A stretch of 64,000 nt of DNA from Parietaria judaica (taxonomy: Eukaryota > Streptophyta > Magnoliopsida > Rosales > Urticaceae): contig OX940871.1 in NCBI GenBank assembly GCA_954871525.1, forward strand, positions 23,038,586-23,102,585, in the 5' to 3' direction. Numbering within the stretch: position 1 is the first letter of the stretch; each line of letters starts with the position of its first letter. This document shows positions 27,201-39,469 of this stretch, in pieces. The translations under genes and the position numbers were made by a program. The notes under the pieces were generated by a model. The model was not told the origin of the DNA. It saw only the letters and a program-made list of their open reading frames with translations, and made no database searches.

Positions 27201-30200
27201 ATCTCACCTCATCCTGGTAAACAAAAAACTGAAAACCGCTTCGGGCACTTGGCCACATCGCTCCAGGCCCGGGCTTTATTTCTTGCCACTGCAAATTCAC
27301 AAAAAATAAACCCATTCTACATCATTCATAACGATGATGAAGACATGAAGACAGAATTTTAATTTCGATATACTATGTATACCTTAAATTGGTCCAAGTC
27401 AAAAACATATAAATCATTGAAGTACCTGCAAAACGAACGAGTAAAGCATCGTCAACTTTCGATGCATCATTGGAATAAAAAAAAAAAAAAAAAAACAAAA
27501 ACATTACCATGAGACCCAAATCAAAAAAGCACTAAAATCAGAACAACTTCGATACGAATACGTTCAAAGTGAATGCTAAATATGTTTCAGTGTAACATAA
27601 ATGTAATATAGCAAAGATTAAATTCTCTCGAGAATATAAAAACAAAGTTCAAATTTTAAAAGAATTTTTTTTTAGTAATCTACTATATTAATAATCCTTA
27701 AATATTATATACTCACCTAACTTCTCTTAGAGTGTCATAGAAACCACCAAAAACAATAAGTTTGTGCTTATATAAAACCTGAAAAAGAAACAAAGAGAAC
27801 TAAGAACAACATGTAGAGCCAGCGAGACAATGAATATAATTTGATTAAATATTGAGTTAATTTTCGGTGATTGGGAATCATATATATATTTAAGAAATGA
27901 AGATTACCATCCGATGGCCAGACCGAGGACTCGGACATCCTTTTAGATTAAGTTGTTCCCACTGATTCGTCTTTAAATCCAACATCCAAAAGTCCTATCC
28001 AATGATGAAATAAACTATTATTCTAAATAAAGTTTCCAAATATACATTTTTAACGAAAACAAATTACCAATGTACAGGTACATAAGGTTTTACCTTGTAG
28101 TGATGAAATCTCTCTTGATTCGGAGACGTGAACTCGCCACCTAAAGAAAAACAAAAAAGGGAATCACATGAGAATATATTAAAAAAACACTTGCACTAAT
28201 CTTTAAAATTATTATACCGACTATATAAAATATATATATATATATATCTACCGAATATATAGAGATAGTTCTTCCAAGCAACTGCTTGGTGAGCGCTTCG
28301 AGGAGGTGGACTATTCGGGCTTGAAATCAACTTCCATTCCGTCTTTTCAATGTCGTACCGGTAAAGATCACCGTAAACATATGTCTGCGTTCATACAAAT
28401 TCAACATAATTATATACAAGTAAATATTGAAAACCAAGTGGATGGACCTATAAATAAAGGTATTCAAAGACAAACCTTGTTACCGTTGTAAAATTCACCT
28501 CCATAGAGAATCAACTCAGTCTCTTTCAACGGATTGATATTTAGCTACAGAATCATTCAAACACCGAAAAAAGATCAGCCAAATCAAGATTGACTAATCA
28601 TATTCACGGAGAGATAAAACGAAAAAATCACAGGTAGAAATATTACCGTGCAGTTTGAGCGTGGCGATGGAGCTGGGACGTTTTCCTCAATGTGAACGTC
28701 CTTTTTCTTCGCTTCTTCTTTTTGTATGTTTAACTGTTGACACCAAAACCTTTTTTATTGATATAATTCTTCAAGAAAAATAAAAATCGACTTTCCTCTT
28801 TCACTAATATTGGAATGATAAAACTTCATATATCGCAACCAAGGTTTAAATGTACGTAAACCCGAGGCGAGGCGTTTTCTCACCGCCTCAAAAGGCGTAA
28901 GCCTCGAGGCGCAACGAGGCGTAAGCCTCGAATATAAGAATAAAATAATTATAAAATACTACATATATCCTAAAAACCACACATAATCTTATAGTCTTAA
29001 ACCATAAACCAAAACAAAAAACCACAAATAAACTCCAACAAAAATCTTAAAGCATAATAGATATAAGACCACACGAAAATAAAATTTAAAACAAAAAAAA
29101 AAAATAGTTATTTTTATTTCAGCATGAAATCGAGATATTCATAAACTAATATTTAAATTAATCCCAAAAATTAAAATTTTAAATTCATGAGTGTGATTTG
29201 AAAAGATCTGAAAAATTGATTCACTAAAATATTTAGGTATACTTTGGTAAATATGTGATAAATGATATGCTGACTCTCTATTCTATGTTGAATTGAAACG
29301 AGGATAGGAAAAAAAAATGGGTCCCACTCAAGTTCAATTTTTCCTCTATATATAATATAAGTTATATAACTGAAGTAAAGAAATAAATGAAGAGAGAAGG
29401 TGTGGGCCCTATTTTTACATTATCGATGCAAACTCTCTATCTTCTCATGTCATCGTCTTCGCGTTGAACACAGTAACAAAAAAGCTTCATCGACGTCTCT
29501 CATGGCGATGGTGCTATTAAAAAAAAAAGTAGCCTAAAACAGTCTAAAAAAGGCAAAAAAAACTCTAAACAGCGACCATCAGCGAGGCGCACGCCTTGCG
29601 CCTTGCCTCACGCCTCGAGGCAGAGGCGCATGCATCAAACGCCTCACCGGAAAAGAGGCGTACGTCTACTTCATTTGCGCCTAGAGGCGTGCTTCGGAGG
29701 CGAAAATCCTCCGCCTCGCCTCAAGGCGCGCCTCTAGGCGTACGCCTCTGACGCCTTTTTAAACCATGATCGCAACATTCCAACACAGCCTCAAAAGAAT
29801 TCATATATGTGTACACATATCGAATATTAATTTCATAACTAATCCGAATTTCATAAATCCAGAACTTAGTAAGGCGCCAATGCTTTCTGTCTAAAGAAAC
29901 AAAATCGAACTTACAGATCAAGATATGAACCGAAAAACTTGATTGTGACAACTTTCCGGCACAACCCCATAAGTAATTCGAAATTCATAAATCATAACTC
30001 AGTAAAGCGCTAAAATTTTCCGATTAACGAAACGATATCGAATATTCGAAATCCAATCAAATTTGAACCAAAAAACTTGAAAAAATAAAAAACCAGATAA
30101 TGAATAACTAATCAAACTTCACCACTCCATAACCTAGTGAATTTCGTCTAAAGAATCGAAATCAAAGTGTTATCATCCCTTTCCTTCACTAATAAACGAT

Positions 30201-30525
30201 CAAAATCCGAACCAAAAAACTTGATCAATATGTATGTGAACATATCAACGTTGAGAAATTCATAGCTAGTTCAAATTTCAAAAATGAATTGTTGGAAATC
30301 AAGCACTGAGTATGGAGTTCCTAACCCAGAAAACTAACCAACGAGCTTCGCTCAAACAAAAACTAAACAGTAATGAAGAGGTGGTGAACGTACGAGAATG
30401 GCGTCGATGTCGTCTTCGGGGGAGAGCTTTTTGGTGTCTCTGCGAGCTCTCTTCTCCTCCGCTTTGGCAGTCTTCTTCTCGGTTTTCTCTTTGCCTTTCC
30501 CAGGCTTCTTCGTCTTCTTCCCCAT
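24285..30525 (-). CDS. Kelch-repeat protein of the KLHDC4 type with a C-terminal DUF4110
   Basis: Twenty exons: 30525-30394, 28733-28647, 28544-28476, 28384-28252, 28140-28094, 27994-27908, 27778-27717, 27425-27383, 27288-27208, 27100-26981, 26898-26793, 26556-26493, 26401-26359, 26084-25860, 25768-25607, 25387-25271, 24995-24849, 24700-24614, 24534-24466 and 24380-24285. They total 1977 bp (658 residues). The N-terminus is Lys-rich (MGKKTKKPGKGKEK). Kelch blades appear as LILYGGEFYNGNKTYVYGDL, NYLYIFGGEFTSPN, LIVFGGFYD, ICLYGGYSKEV, ALQFGGVVD and TLYVYGGMME, with PSPRSGH-type turns. An acidic linker (EASEDDEDEEDSDGESDSAS) precedes SLKDFYKRTNMYWQMAA, the DUF4110 signature. Kelch propellers are protein-binding scaffolds; the client here is unknown. 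Intron 1 (1.66 kb) hosts a hAT-type insertion. Confidence 0.92.
28840..29768. mobile_element. Non-autonomous hAT-type transposon (929 bp) with 8-bp target duplication
   Basis: The ends are CAAGGTTTAAA (28840-28850) and TTTAAACCATG (29758-29768), an imperfect terminal inverted repeat. The element is flanked by a perfect 8-bp direct repeat ATCGCAAC at 28832-28839 and 29769-29776, the target-site length of hAT transposases. Subterminal regions are packed with GAGGCG/CGCCTC words (28862-28930 and 29580-29755), as expected for hAT transposase-binding repeats. The AT-rich middle has no transposase ORF, so movement would have needed a partner element. It sits in intron 1 of the kelch gene. Confidence 0.88.
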
Positions 30526-31203
30526 TCCTCTTCGCTAAAGCTCGAAGCTTTGGGTTCGGTTGAGTGCTCAGAGTTCAGACGGAGAAGAAGAAGAAGCCAT
30601 TGAAGCGGCACTAGAAAAAGAAGCTTAAGACCCAAACAGCGAGTTTCGTGTTTTCTTTTCTAACGGCGTCGTTTCGCGATAAGACTATCTTTGTCGTCGT
30701 TTCGCAGTTTGTAGTTTCATGGTTGAGTTAATGACGGTAAAAATACCTAAAATTTAGTGAAAAATCTCTCGTATATTCAAAGTTTAAAATTGTTTGCAAA
30801 AGTACTCACAGTTGCATTTGAGGCGTTGACCACTCCATTCTCGTAACGCAGTTAACTTGCCCGTTAACTCTGGCCATGTGGACAAATGTGGGTTGCTCAC
30901 ATAGCAAATTTTTGCCACGCTGACGAGCTCAATTAAAGGTTTAATTCGTTGTTTTTCGTAAACGAGGTTGATGTGGGCTCGTCATTGTCCACGGCGTAGC
31001 TGCACGAACGTCAATTAGACCACATCACCTCATCGAACTACTTGGTCTTCCTCGGTGATTAAATGATGACTTAGTCGCGGCACGGGGAGCACGACAAACT
31101 TTATTTATGCAAATTGGGGTTGTTCGAGTACTCCTTACGGGCTAGGAATTATTGCATGCATATTATGAATAGACTTTGGGTATTAATAGCTCGTAGTCTA
31201 AGA

Positions 31204-31253
31204 ATGACCTATTGGGCTTTGGCTCATCAAATCCACCAGGCTCAATAGGTCAT
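31204..31253. repeat. Inverted repeat ATGACCTATTGGGC / GGCTCAATAGGTCAT
   Basis: Two arms of 14-15 bases with one mismatch surround a ~21-base loop. The surrounding sequence (30960-31650) looks like decayed retrotransposon DNA. Confidence 0.65.
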
Positions 31254-33417
31254 TATTAATGAATTAATCATATTAATTAAATATCCTTTAGCCTGGCCCG
31301 GGTGGGCCCGTGACTCATTTAGTGTGTTCATGTTGGACCCGGAATTCCCATTAGGCACAATACCCGATTTTGACATTTCCTACAAACTTCAACTTGTACG
31401 AATATACAGGGATTAGTTATACCTCTTCCACATCCGTACGCAGAGTAGATCCATGATGATGTCGGGATTGGATATACCTCTTGCACCCTCATGATCAACT
31501 TCGCCTCATGCTTCGATGTCACTAATGAAACTTGTTTTCATTGGGAATTCATCATTGTACTATGTTTCCTCTTGCAAATTCTGGGTGACTCCATAGATTT
31601 CGCAATGTTGGCCGCAGATTCAATAATCAACAAGAAATGAAATGAGTGGTCTCTAGTAACACATCGCTGCTCCCAATCTACTAAAATGCGTTGATCCTTA
31701 ATTTACAGGTAAAAAGTCAACCTTGCGATTTGCTTTTTATTAACCATGGATGATAACTTATTACTTCTTCATCTTCACATCTTGAAAACAGACACATACC
31801 TTAGTTCTGGCAGTTATGTTGTCGGTTCTTGTTTATAGGAGCCCCTGAGTGTATTACCCTATCTAGGGAGATGATCGCTTTCTTGAATTCTCATTTCACT
31901 CTACAAGGATCGTGATAAACCTCACAACAGTTTTTATAACTCCCTCGTTACATGAAGCGTTTGAATATTATTAAAACATGTCACTAGTCAGATTGTGGAC
32001 TCATGGTTCCTCTTAAACTTTAGAATTTACTATTTCTCTAGAGATATCAATTTCCCATTTAAATAAAAGGTTAGTACCATGAATCTACGAGAGAGAGAAT
32101 TAGTCCAACATGATTAGTTCTTGTAACTAGTGCCTACATGTTTAAAACATAATTTTATATTTATATTGCATGATTGCTTGAATTTATTTCTTTTTGACAA
32201 AAATACCAAAGTTGTGCAATTATCCTCGTCGCAAGATGAGTAAAGGCGTTGCAATATGGCACATTGTATCCCTTTGGGGGAGGGAAATAACTTTCCTTCA
32301 AGTGTGACGATTGCCTTCATGTTTGTGATTGAAACTTTGTTTATATATGTTAGGTTGTGTAAGACATATATACTATGACATGTTATTGTGTTTGACATTT
32401 TAAACACTTTATAAAAATTGAGTATAAATATGCATAGAACTATTTTATATCTTTTCCATCGATAAATCCATCGATAACCGATTAATCTGTCGATAAGTTT
32501 CGATAACGATAACCTGAGATTTATATTTTTTTCATCGATCAATCATTTACCAAATAATAAATCCATCGATAACGGTAACTAATTTATCGGTCAAATTGAT
32601 AACTCGACCCTTGATATTAAATAATAGTTCGTAACTCAAGGAATCGTGTTGAATTTACGTAATAAATTTGAAAACTTTTGTTGTCAAATCGTAATGTTAG
32701 CAATTTTACAAAATTGTATATTACATAAACATAGTAATGTTCAATGAATAGCTTACAAAAATTGTACTAGTTCGTAAAATTCAAAGGCATTGTTGTCGAT
32801 TACTCTATATTTATTTATAACATTAATTTAATAATAAATTATTTTAAAAGAAGAGCATTTACTTCCACTTACGTACTAACATATTATATGTATTGCCTTC
32901 TTTGTCATATAGTTTGGCAACCAAATAACTATTAGTGCCTTTCTTAAGTAAAGCCAAAATTCCACTTCAATTCCACTTCTCTTTCTCTTTTCCTTGAGAA
33001 TTATTTTATTACACATCTAATATAAGATGAATTTGTTTCCTCAACTTGTCCCTCAAAAGCTGAACCCACTGATATTTCGAGATTTGTTGCATTATTCCAT
33101 GCGCGTGCATATGCGTTTAACTTAGTTTATATTCTTAGTTGTTAGAGTTTGCTCTGACCAATTGCCTCTCAAAGAGAGAATTCGAACACTTACATATGCA
33201 TATTGATTCTGAGGATCAGAAGATCTATGGTTTAGATAATTATTGTTCCCAATTTATATTCTCTTAAACTCAAAAACCATTAATTAATATAAAGGGTAGT
33301 TATTGCCTAAACTTTGTATATAAGTATAAAATATTCTTTTAATAGATTCAACAAAATTATGAATTAGTGTTTTCTTTTTAACACATATTACATTTTATTT
33401 TTAATGCACGAATTTCG

Positions 33418-34925
33418 ATTAACATTGAACTTGGTCCACGGTTCGAGCTCAGGATCGGATCATGTGGTCGTGTGGGCAGTCAATGGTGCAATCATCGAGA
33501 GTTGACTAATGTCTCGCTATTGATGAAGGTGAATAGTCGTCTCCAGCGAAGCACGAATTGTCCCGTCGATGTGTTTCCTTCCTCGGCAACGTCTCAGCGG
33601 CAAAGAAAGACCTGCAAAAAGGAAAACATTGATGCCACACTCTGTCACTATAGCAAGGTTGCCTACATGCCAAGTTATAATCAAGAAAGATCAGGTCATC
33701 ACGTAGTTCAGGATTTAGTGAAATACGAGGACTAGGGTCCCCGACGTCCGACAAGGGTATGAATCCTCGTGAGATCTTCAGCACATGGCGTCGCCTGAGA
33801 ATGTCGAAGGCGAGCGCGATCTTAATGATCTGGAGGGTCCCGATGGAGGTGGTCGTTAAGGGCAAGGCTTGCAACGAACTCCGATGCAAAACTATGCTTC
33901 CTGCAAGCCCCGGGGCGATGTCAGCCCGTCTGGCAAGCTTCGGGGTGATATACGCCCGTTTGGCAAAACTTTGTGCGAGGAAAATCTTCCCGGCGAGCCA
34001 TGGTCCCTCTCGACAAGTCTCAGCTCGAATTCGGGCCTTCCTCGTGAGCTTCGGGGAAAATTACGCGAGCCAAAGGTGGCACACAGAGAATGGTGAATTT
34101 TATAGTGAGAGAAAGTAAAGAGAAGTTCTGGAAAATGTTGTGTCAAAATGTGAAGAATGAGACCTCTATTTATAGGGAAAGGGGCTAAGGGGGCATGTAA
34201 AAGAAGTATTCATTGAAGATGCCAAGGATGAGAATTCGTGGGCCAGGAGAGAAGTCGCCAAAAAGTGCTTGCTAGGTCGTCGTGCGTTCGGTATGTCGTC
34301 CCTCCACTTGTCCCGCGAACTCGCCGATCAAGTCATAGGGCGTCTTTGGAATGCCCTTAGCATCCTCATGAGCTTAGCTTGTCTTGTTGTTTGATGGTTG
34401 TTGAGTAATTCCTCTAGTCGATTTTGTTGATGAGGTGTCGTACGTCGTCCTAGGAGCTTGTCATTGCCAGGGGAGTTTATCTTCGTCGGGCCGTCGCCCA
34501 AAGAGCTTTTCTTGATCGGGGCGTCGCCGAGGAGCTTCCAAGGTGGTGGTATCCTTGCCGGGGACACTCTAAGGTGGTTCTCTACTTGCCGTGGACCTTC
34601 TGAAGTCACCCTAACCTCATAGGCTTTTTTGGGAGCCTTTCAAGATTGTCACCCGGGGCACCTTTGGGTCGTCGGAAGGTAGTATTTGGTCTTCGAGCTC
34701 CGTCTCGTATGCCTTTTCTTCTAGGCTTCGTCTAACGGGCTTGGATTTAGGGCGGCGAGCCTTGACTTTCCTTAATGGGCTTTGGCTTTGGCTTTTCCTT
34801 TTACTTTTTGGGGCAATATTTTCAATAAGCACTAAAACCGTAACACATTCTAGTTCGAACTCGGGGCGCTTCAACCATCAAAGTCGCCAATCAGCACTAA
34901 TTGTTGGCGAAAATGAGCTCCTAAA
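33418..34925 (-). mobile_element. Decayed LTR of a Gypsy-type retrotransposon, antisense
   Basis: Read on the minus strand, this GC-richer block has LTR features: a TATA-like CCTATAAATAG near 34165-34177, then a downstream R/U5-like section. That section contains GAACTACGTGATGACCTGAT (minus strand, within 33689-33709), followed by GTAGGCAACC. The same word in the same arrangement occurs in the solo LTR at 53653-54498. The short ORFs inside are not genes. Exact ends and target duplication could not be fixed. A small inverted repeat (TCGCCAA..TTGGCGA) lies near 34886-34912. Confidence 0.6.
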
Positions 34926-36204
34926 GTACTTGAGCTGATTTGTATAATTTTAAAAAGTTAAAAATATTATTAACAAATTTGAGGGAATAAAATGCTAAGA
35001 AAAACAAGACTTCATTTTTTTTATTTTTTTTGAAGAACAAGTCTTCATTGTTGATTAACAAAATAGTAGGCTCAAAACAAAAACAAAAAACAAGAAGGGC
35101 CTTATTGTTAGGCAGCAAATTTATTAACAAGACTTTACTGTTGACTAGTCTTAATTTGCACCTATACGCGAATTTAGAAAGGGTGCAAAATACTAATTCG
35201 TCGATTTCGATATTTTGTTCCCTGATTAAGTTCTTGAGTTTTTTTTTTTTTTTTTTATAAAAAGTAAAAATAAAAAATGTGTTGTTAATTTAGTTTAGAT
35301 TCCTACTGATTTTAACGCGAAATGTTTGAGTTTCACTCAACGTGAAATGACGGTCGTGGAAAGAGGGTAATTTCGTTTTGATGCAATCGCTTTTGATGAG
35401 AAAAAAAAAAAAAAACTAACTGATAAAAGTATAAATACCTTGAAAAATATGATCGATGCCTTGAAGAAATATACTCCTTACTCCCATGAGTTTGTTCTGT
35501 TATATTAAGTACGTTATTTGATAACGTCAAAAAAAAAGGTACGTTATTTGATGTATTATTAAATATTAAAGACGTATTTTTAATTTATAATTATTTTTGT
35601 GTTATTGTTTGTTTAACTGGCATGCGCTAAAACACATCTTTTTATGTATTCCAACTTCTGCAAATTTATAATCATTTGCATCTATATTTTTTTAGCAGTT
35701 CCAAGAAACTTTTTAGTTAGTGTTATAATATTAATCTTTTCTCTTGGTGCTCATTAACTATTTTATATTTGTGGTCCAAAATAGGAAAATAATAAAATAA
35801 AACGATAATAGTATTTTTCTATGATCGTGGGTTAGGAAGTAACACTATTGAGGTCCCATTTAGCTCTCACAATGTTCGATCAAACTTTGAAATTGTGATT
35901 CACGAGTATATTTTCAGATCATTCAAAGATCTTAAATTTGGAATTTTTTGAGATTTTAGTGAGGGAAGCCGATTATTGGAGACTCAAAAAGTAGAGGTAG
36001 TACGATATAAAAACCATATATTATTATTAAGTTTTGGGGCCAAATTAAGTTTTATATCAATTAAAAAAAAAAATTGATGCAAATATATTATTATTAATTT
36101 TGTGTTATCCATTGTGACGGAAGATCAGATCCACCTTTGAATGAAAAGATATTTGATGTCTTATAAACGGTTGTTAAATTGAGCAATAATGAAATATTAA
36201 CCAC

Positions 36205-36515
36205 TTAATTAAATAAAGTTTTCAAACAAAATATTTTTTTAGAAAAATTTAATTAAACAAAGTTTTCAAGCAAAGTAAAATATTTTGTTTTTGCGGAGAA
36301 GAAAACACTTGATTAAACAAAGTTTTCAAGCAATTTTTTATTCTGTTTTTTATGCAAAAAAAAAATCCACCCACCACTTAATGAAACAAAATTTCAAACA
36401 AAACATGTATATATATATATATTGTGTTTTTGCAGAAAAGAAAACATTAAAAAAAACAAACTAAAATATTTTGTTCTTGCGGATAAGAAATCACTTAATT
36501 AAACATTACTAAATG
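36205..36515 (+). repeat. Diverged short tandem repeats upstream of AZG2
   Basis: The word TTAATTAAACAAAGTTTTCAA occurs at 36249 and in variant form at 36205, 36309 and 36378, at spacings of 44, 60 and 69 bases. A partner word, AAAATATTTTGTTTTTGCGG, recurs near 36280 and 36465. Confidence 0.7.
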
Positions 36516-36901
36516 GGAGATTAGGTGTTATTGACTTCTTGTCAAATTATACTTAAATGATTATACTGTTCAGCTCATGAGCTGCTTTTGAAAATAAAGC
36601 TTATATCTTTGCCACACACACAAAATAATAAATATATATATATATAATTAGCAATTATTATAAAATAAATAAAAATATATATACGTCGACACCACTAATT
36701 AGATGATGTATTATTTTAGTCCCTGAAACTATATACTATACAACCAGTTGCCATATAATCATATATCTCACGTCTCACACGTCTCTCTCTCTGAAAACCA
36801 CACGAAGTCTAGACCGGTCTTCCTTTGTTACGCCAAGTCTTGCCACTTTCTTCAATGACTTAGCGGCACGACCGATCCACGTTTTCCCGAAACCATATAA
36901 C

Positions 36902-38533
36902 ATGCAGATGAAGCCACAGAGAGATCATCCATGCGCGAAAATGGCAAGTGGGTCGATCTTCACCAGCCAAGCCAAGCCCTGGAAGGACGAGCTGAACGAC
37001 GCCGTCTCCGAGAGCTTCGTCGGAAGGTACTTCAAGCTCGAGGCGAGGAAGAGCCGCTTCACCACCGAGCTCCGAGCCGGCATTGCCACCTTCCTCACCA
37101 TGGCCTACATCATCACAGTCAACGCCACCATCCTCGCGGACTCCGGCGGGACGTGTCGGCTCTCCGAATGCGCTTTGACCGACACGTCCGAGTGCACGCG
37201 CGACGCGCAGGTCGGGTACCAAGAATGTCTCGAGAGGACCAAGAGCGACCTCATCGCGGCCACTATCCTGTCGGCCATGGTCGGGTCGTTTGCGATGGGG
37301 CTCTTCGCGAATCTCCCGCTGGGCCTCGCCCCCGCGATGGGCCCCAATGCCTACTTCACCTATACTTTGGTAGGGCTCCACGGGAGCGGGCCCATCCCGT
37401 ACCGGACCGCCCTGGCGGTCGTGCTGGTCGAGGGGTGCCTCTTCATCGCGATCTCCGCGTTGGGCGTGAGGGCGAGGCTCGCCCGAGTCTTGCCCAAACA
37501 GGTCAGGCTCGCCTGCGCTGCGGGGATCGGGCTCTTCATCGCCTTCGTGGGCCTTCAGGCCCACCAAGGCATGGGCCTAGTCGGGCCCGACCCGTCCACT
37601 TTGGTGACCATCGCCGCCTGCTCTCGAACGGACCCGCTCTCGGGTGCCTGCCTTGGCGGGAAAATGAGGAGCCCGAAGTTCTGGCTCGGTTCGCTAGGGT
37701 TTGTCATAACAAGCTACGGCTTGATCAAGAACGTCAAAGGAAGCATGATATATGGAATCATGTTCGTAACCATGGTTTCATGGTTCAGAAACACTCCGGT
37801 CACGACCTTCCCCGAAACCGAGCTCGGCGACGCGAGCTTCGACTACTTCAAGAAAATCGTCGACTTCCACGGCGTTCGCTCCACAGCGGGGCAGATCAGC
37901 TTCGAAGGCTTCAACACCAGCGAGGTCTGGGTGGCCCTGGCCACCCTCCTGTACGTCGACGTCCTAGCCACGACGGGAACGCTCTACACGATGGCCGAGC
38001 TCGGCGGCCTCGTCGACGAAGACGGGACCTTCGAGGGCGAGTACGCGGCGTACATCATCGACGCAGGCTCGACAGTGGTGGGGTCCGCGCTCGGGGTGTC
38101 GCAGACAGCAACGTTCGTCGAGTCCGTCGCGGGGCTGGGAGAAGGCGGGCGGACGGGGTTGACGGCCGTGGTGGTGGGGGCTTGCTTCTTCGCGTCGCTG
38201 TTCTTCACGCCGCTGCTGTCGAGCGTGCCGCCGTGGGCGGTGGGGCCGTCGCTGGTGATGGTGGGGGCGATGATGATGAAGGTGGTGAAGGACATCGAGT
38301 GGAGCGACATGAGAGAAGCCATCCCGGCCTTCGTGACCATCCTTCTGATGCCGCTCACGTACTCCATTGCCAATGGGATCATCGGAGGCATCGGGGTCTA
38401 CATTGCTCTGAACCTGTACGACTGGTTCGTGCTTGTCTTCAAGTGGGTGGTGAAGACGAGGAAGATGGTGGTCAAGGAGAGGAACCAGGTTTCAGCCACG
38501 GCTGGGTCGGATCCAACGCTCGAGATCATCTGA
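36902..38533 (+). CDS. AZG2: AZG2-type adenine-guanine (purine/cytokinin) permease
   Basis: A single uninterrupted ORF of 543 codons; if the second start at 36941 (MASGS) is used the protein is 530 residues. AZG proteins are proton-coupled carriers of adenine, guanine and, in plants, cytokinin. Diagnostic stretches are [38 protein letters not shown], the substrate-site segment [69 protein letters not shown] and [11 protein letters not shown]. The many hydrophobic segments fit 12-14 membrane helices. FKLEARKS and the immediate neighbours favour AZG2 over AZG1. It is intronless, as this family often is, and much richer in G+C than the flanks. Large ORFs on other frames and the opposite strand are shadows of this G+C-rich gene. 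Confidence 0.88.
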   Translation: MQMKPQRDHPCAKMASGSIFTSQAKPWKDELNDAVSESFVGRYFKLEARKSRFTTELRAGIATFLTMAYIITVNATILADSGGTCRLSECALTDTSECTRDAQVGYQECLERTKSDLIAATILSAMVGSFAMGLFANLPLGLAPAMGPNAYFTYTLVGLHGSGPIPYRTALAVVLVEGCLFIAISALGVRARLARVLPKQVRLACAAGIGLFIAFVGLQAHQGMGLVGPDPSTLVTIAACSRTDPLSGACLGGKMRSPKFWLGSLGFVITSYGLIKNVKGSMIYGIMFVTMVSWFRNTPVTTFPETELGDASFDYFKKIVDFHGVRSTAGQISFEGFNTSEVWVALATLLYVDVLATTGTLYTMAELGGLVDEDGTFEGEYAAYIIDAGSTVVGSALGVSQTATFVESVAGLGEGGRTGLTAVVVGACFFASLFFTPLLSSVPPWAVGPSLVMVGAMMMKVVKDIEWSDMREAIPAFVTILLMPLTYSIANGIIGGIGVYIALNLYDWFVLVFKWVVKTRKMVVKERNQVSATAGSDPTLEII

Positions 38534-39469
38534 GAGGTTTCGTTGTATTTTGTGTTTTTCAGTTAGCTTTTTTTTAGACAACATCTGATCCATTAGCAAT
38601 GTGTGTAGACCGAGGTCGAAATCGGAACGGGACGACGAGGATATATTTTTGGCGTCCCGGTTTTTCCGGAACTGGGATAAGAAAAGGCTAAATTCCCGGT
38701 TCCTGGTCCTGCAAAACAAGGTTTTGATCCAAACTTTGTACACACATTGAAAATGGATCATTTTGGTTTATGTCGTTTCATCTTAATTTGTTGAGGATGG
38801 TAGAAATAGTTGGTCACTTGGTCTACGAACTCTAATTATGTTTCTAAGTTTTTAAAATTGTTTATCTAGATTGGATAATTAATTGGTAAGATCATACTCA
38901 TAGAAACAAAAGGTTCAATTATTTATTTGAGACGTTACTATAACAAAACCTTTATTGGGATTATAAATTTTTTATTATTTTATCGACGTTATTAGAGTTG
39001 AGATTATATAAAAATATTATTTAATCGAGATTATTAAATGCGGAGTATTAATTTAAAAAATCTAACGTACCTAGTCTTTTCCATTGATTAGAGTTATTTG
39101 CGGTTTTCATGTCTTAACTATCTATTGGAAATTCTTAGCCTTTCAAGCCGTAGTTCAACCTTCCTTGTGTTCGAAGGAAGAAAAAAAAAATTAAATTTAT
39201 TAATGTGAATTCATTCAAATAATTTTTTAGTCCTATCGGGAACGTAATCCAGCGATCAATGGTACTCGAAAAGGAATAGAATATATATGTAAAAATGGCT
39301 ATTTCTTGTTTATGAAGTTTTGAGTGAGTAGACAAATTTTAGCCCGAATTAATACAATTGCGAAGAAATGAACACATTCTTGAAGACAAATTAATGAAGG
39401 GATTAGCCTAGAATTGAGAAGAAAAAATGATCACACCAATCATATCATAACCCGGAATAAAGGGGAATA

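Larger units (their letters stand above)
30526..36901. other. 6.4 kb transposon-rich gap between the kelch gene and AZG2
   Basis: No gene is supported. It contains a palindrome (31204-31253), ATCGATAA-rich repeats (32450-32590), an antisense LTR relic (33418-34925), and short tandem repeats upstream of AZG2 (36205-36515). The last part, next to AZG2, should hold its promoter. Confidence 0.6.

Noticed and set aside
33472..34874. Short ORFs (60-130 codons) in the GC-richer block
   Set aside because: They overlap on both strands, lack domains, and the block shares LTR features with 53653-54498.
36931..38577. A 548-codon plus-strand ORF in another frame and several minus-strand ORFs over AZG2
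   Set aside because: They are rich in Arg, Gly and His from G+C-rich codons read out of frame, with no known domain. The AZG2 frame has clear family motifs throughout.
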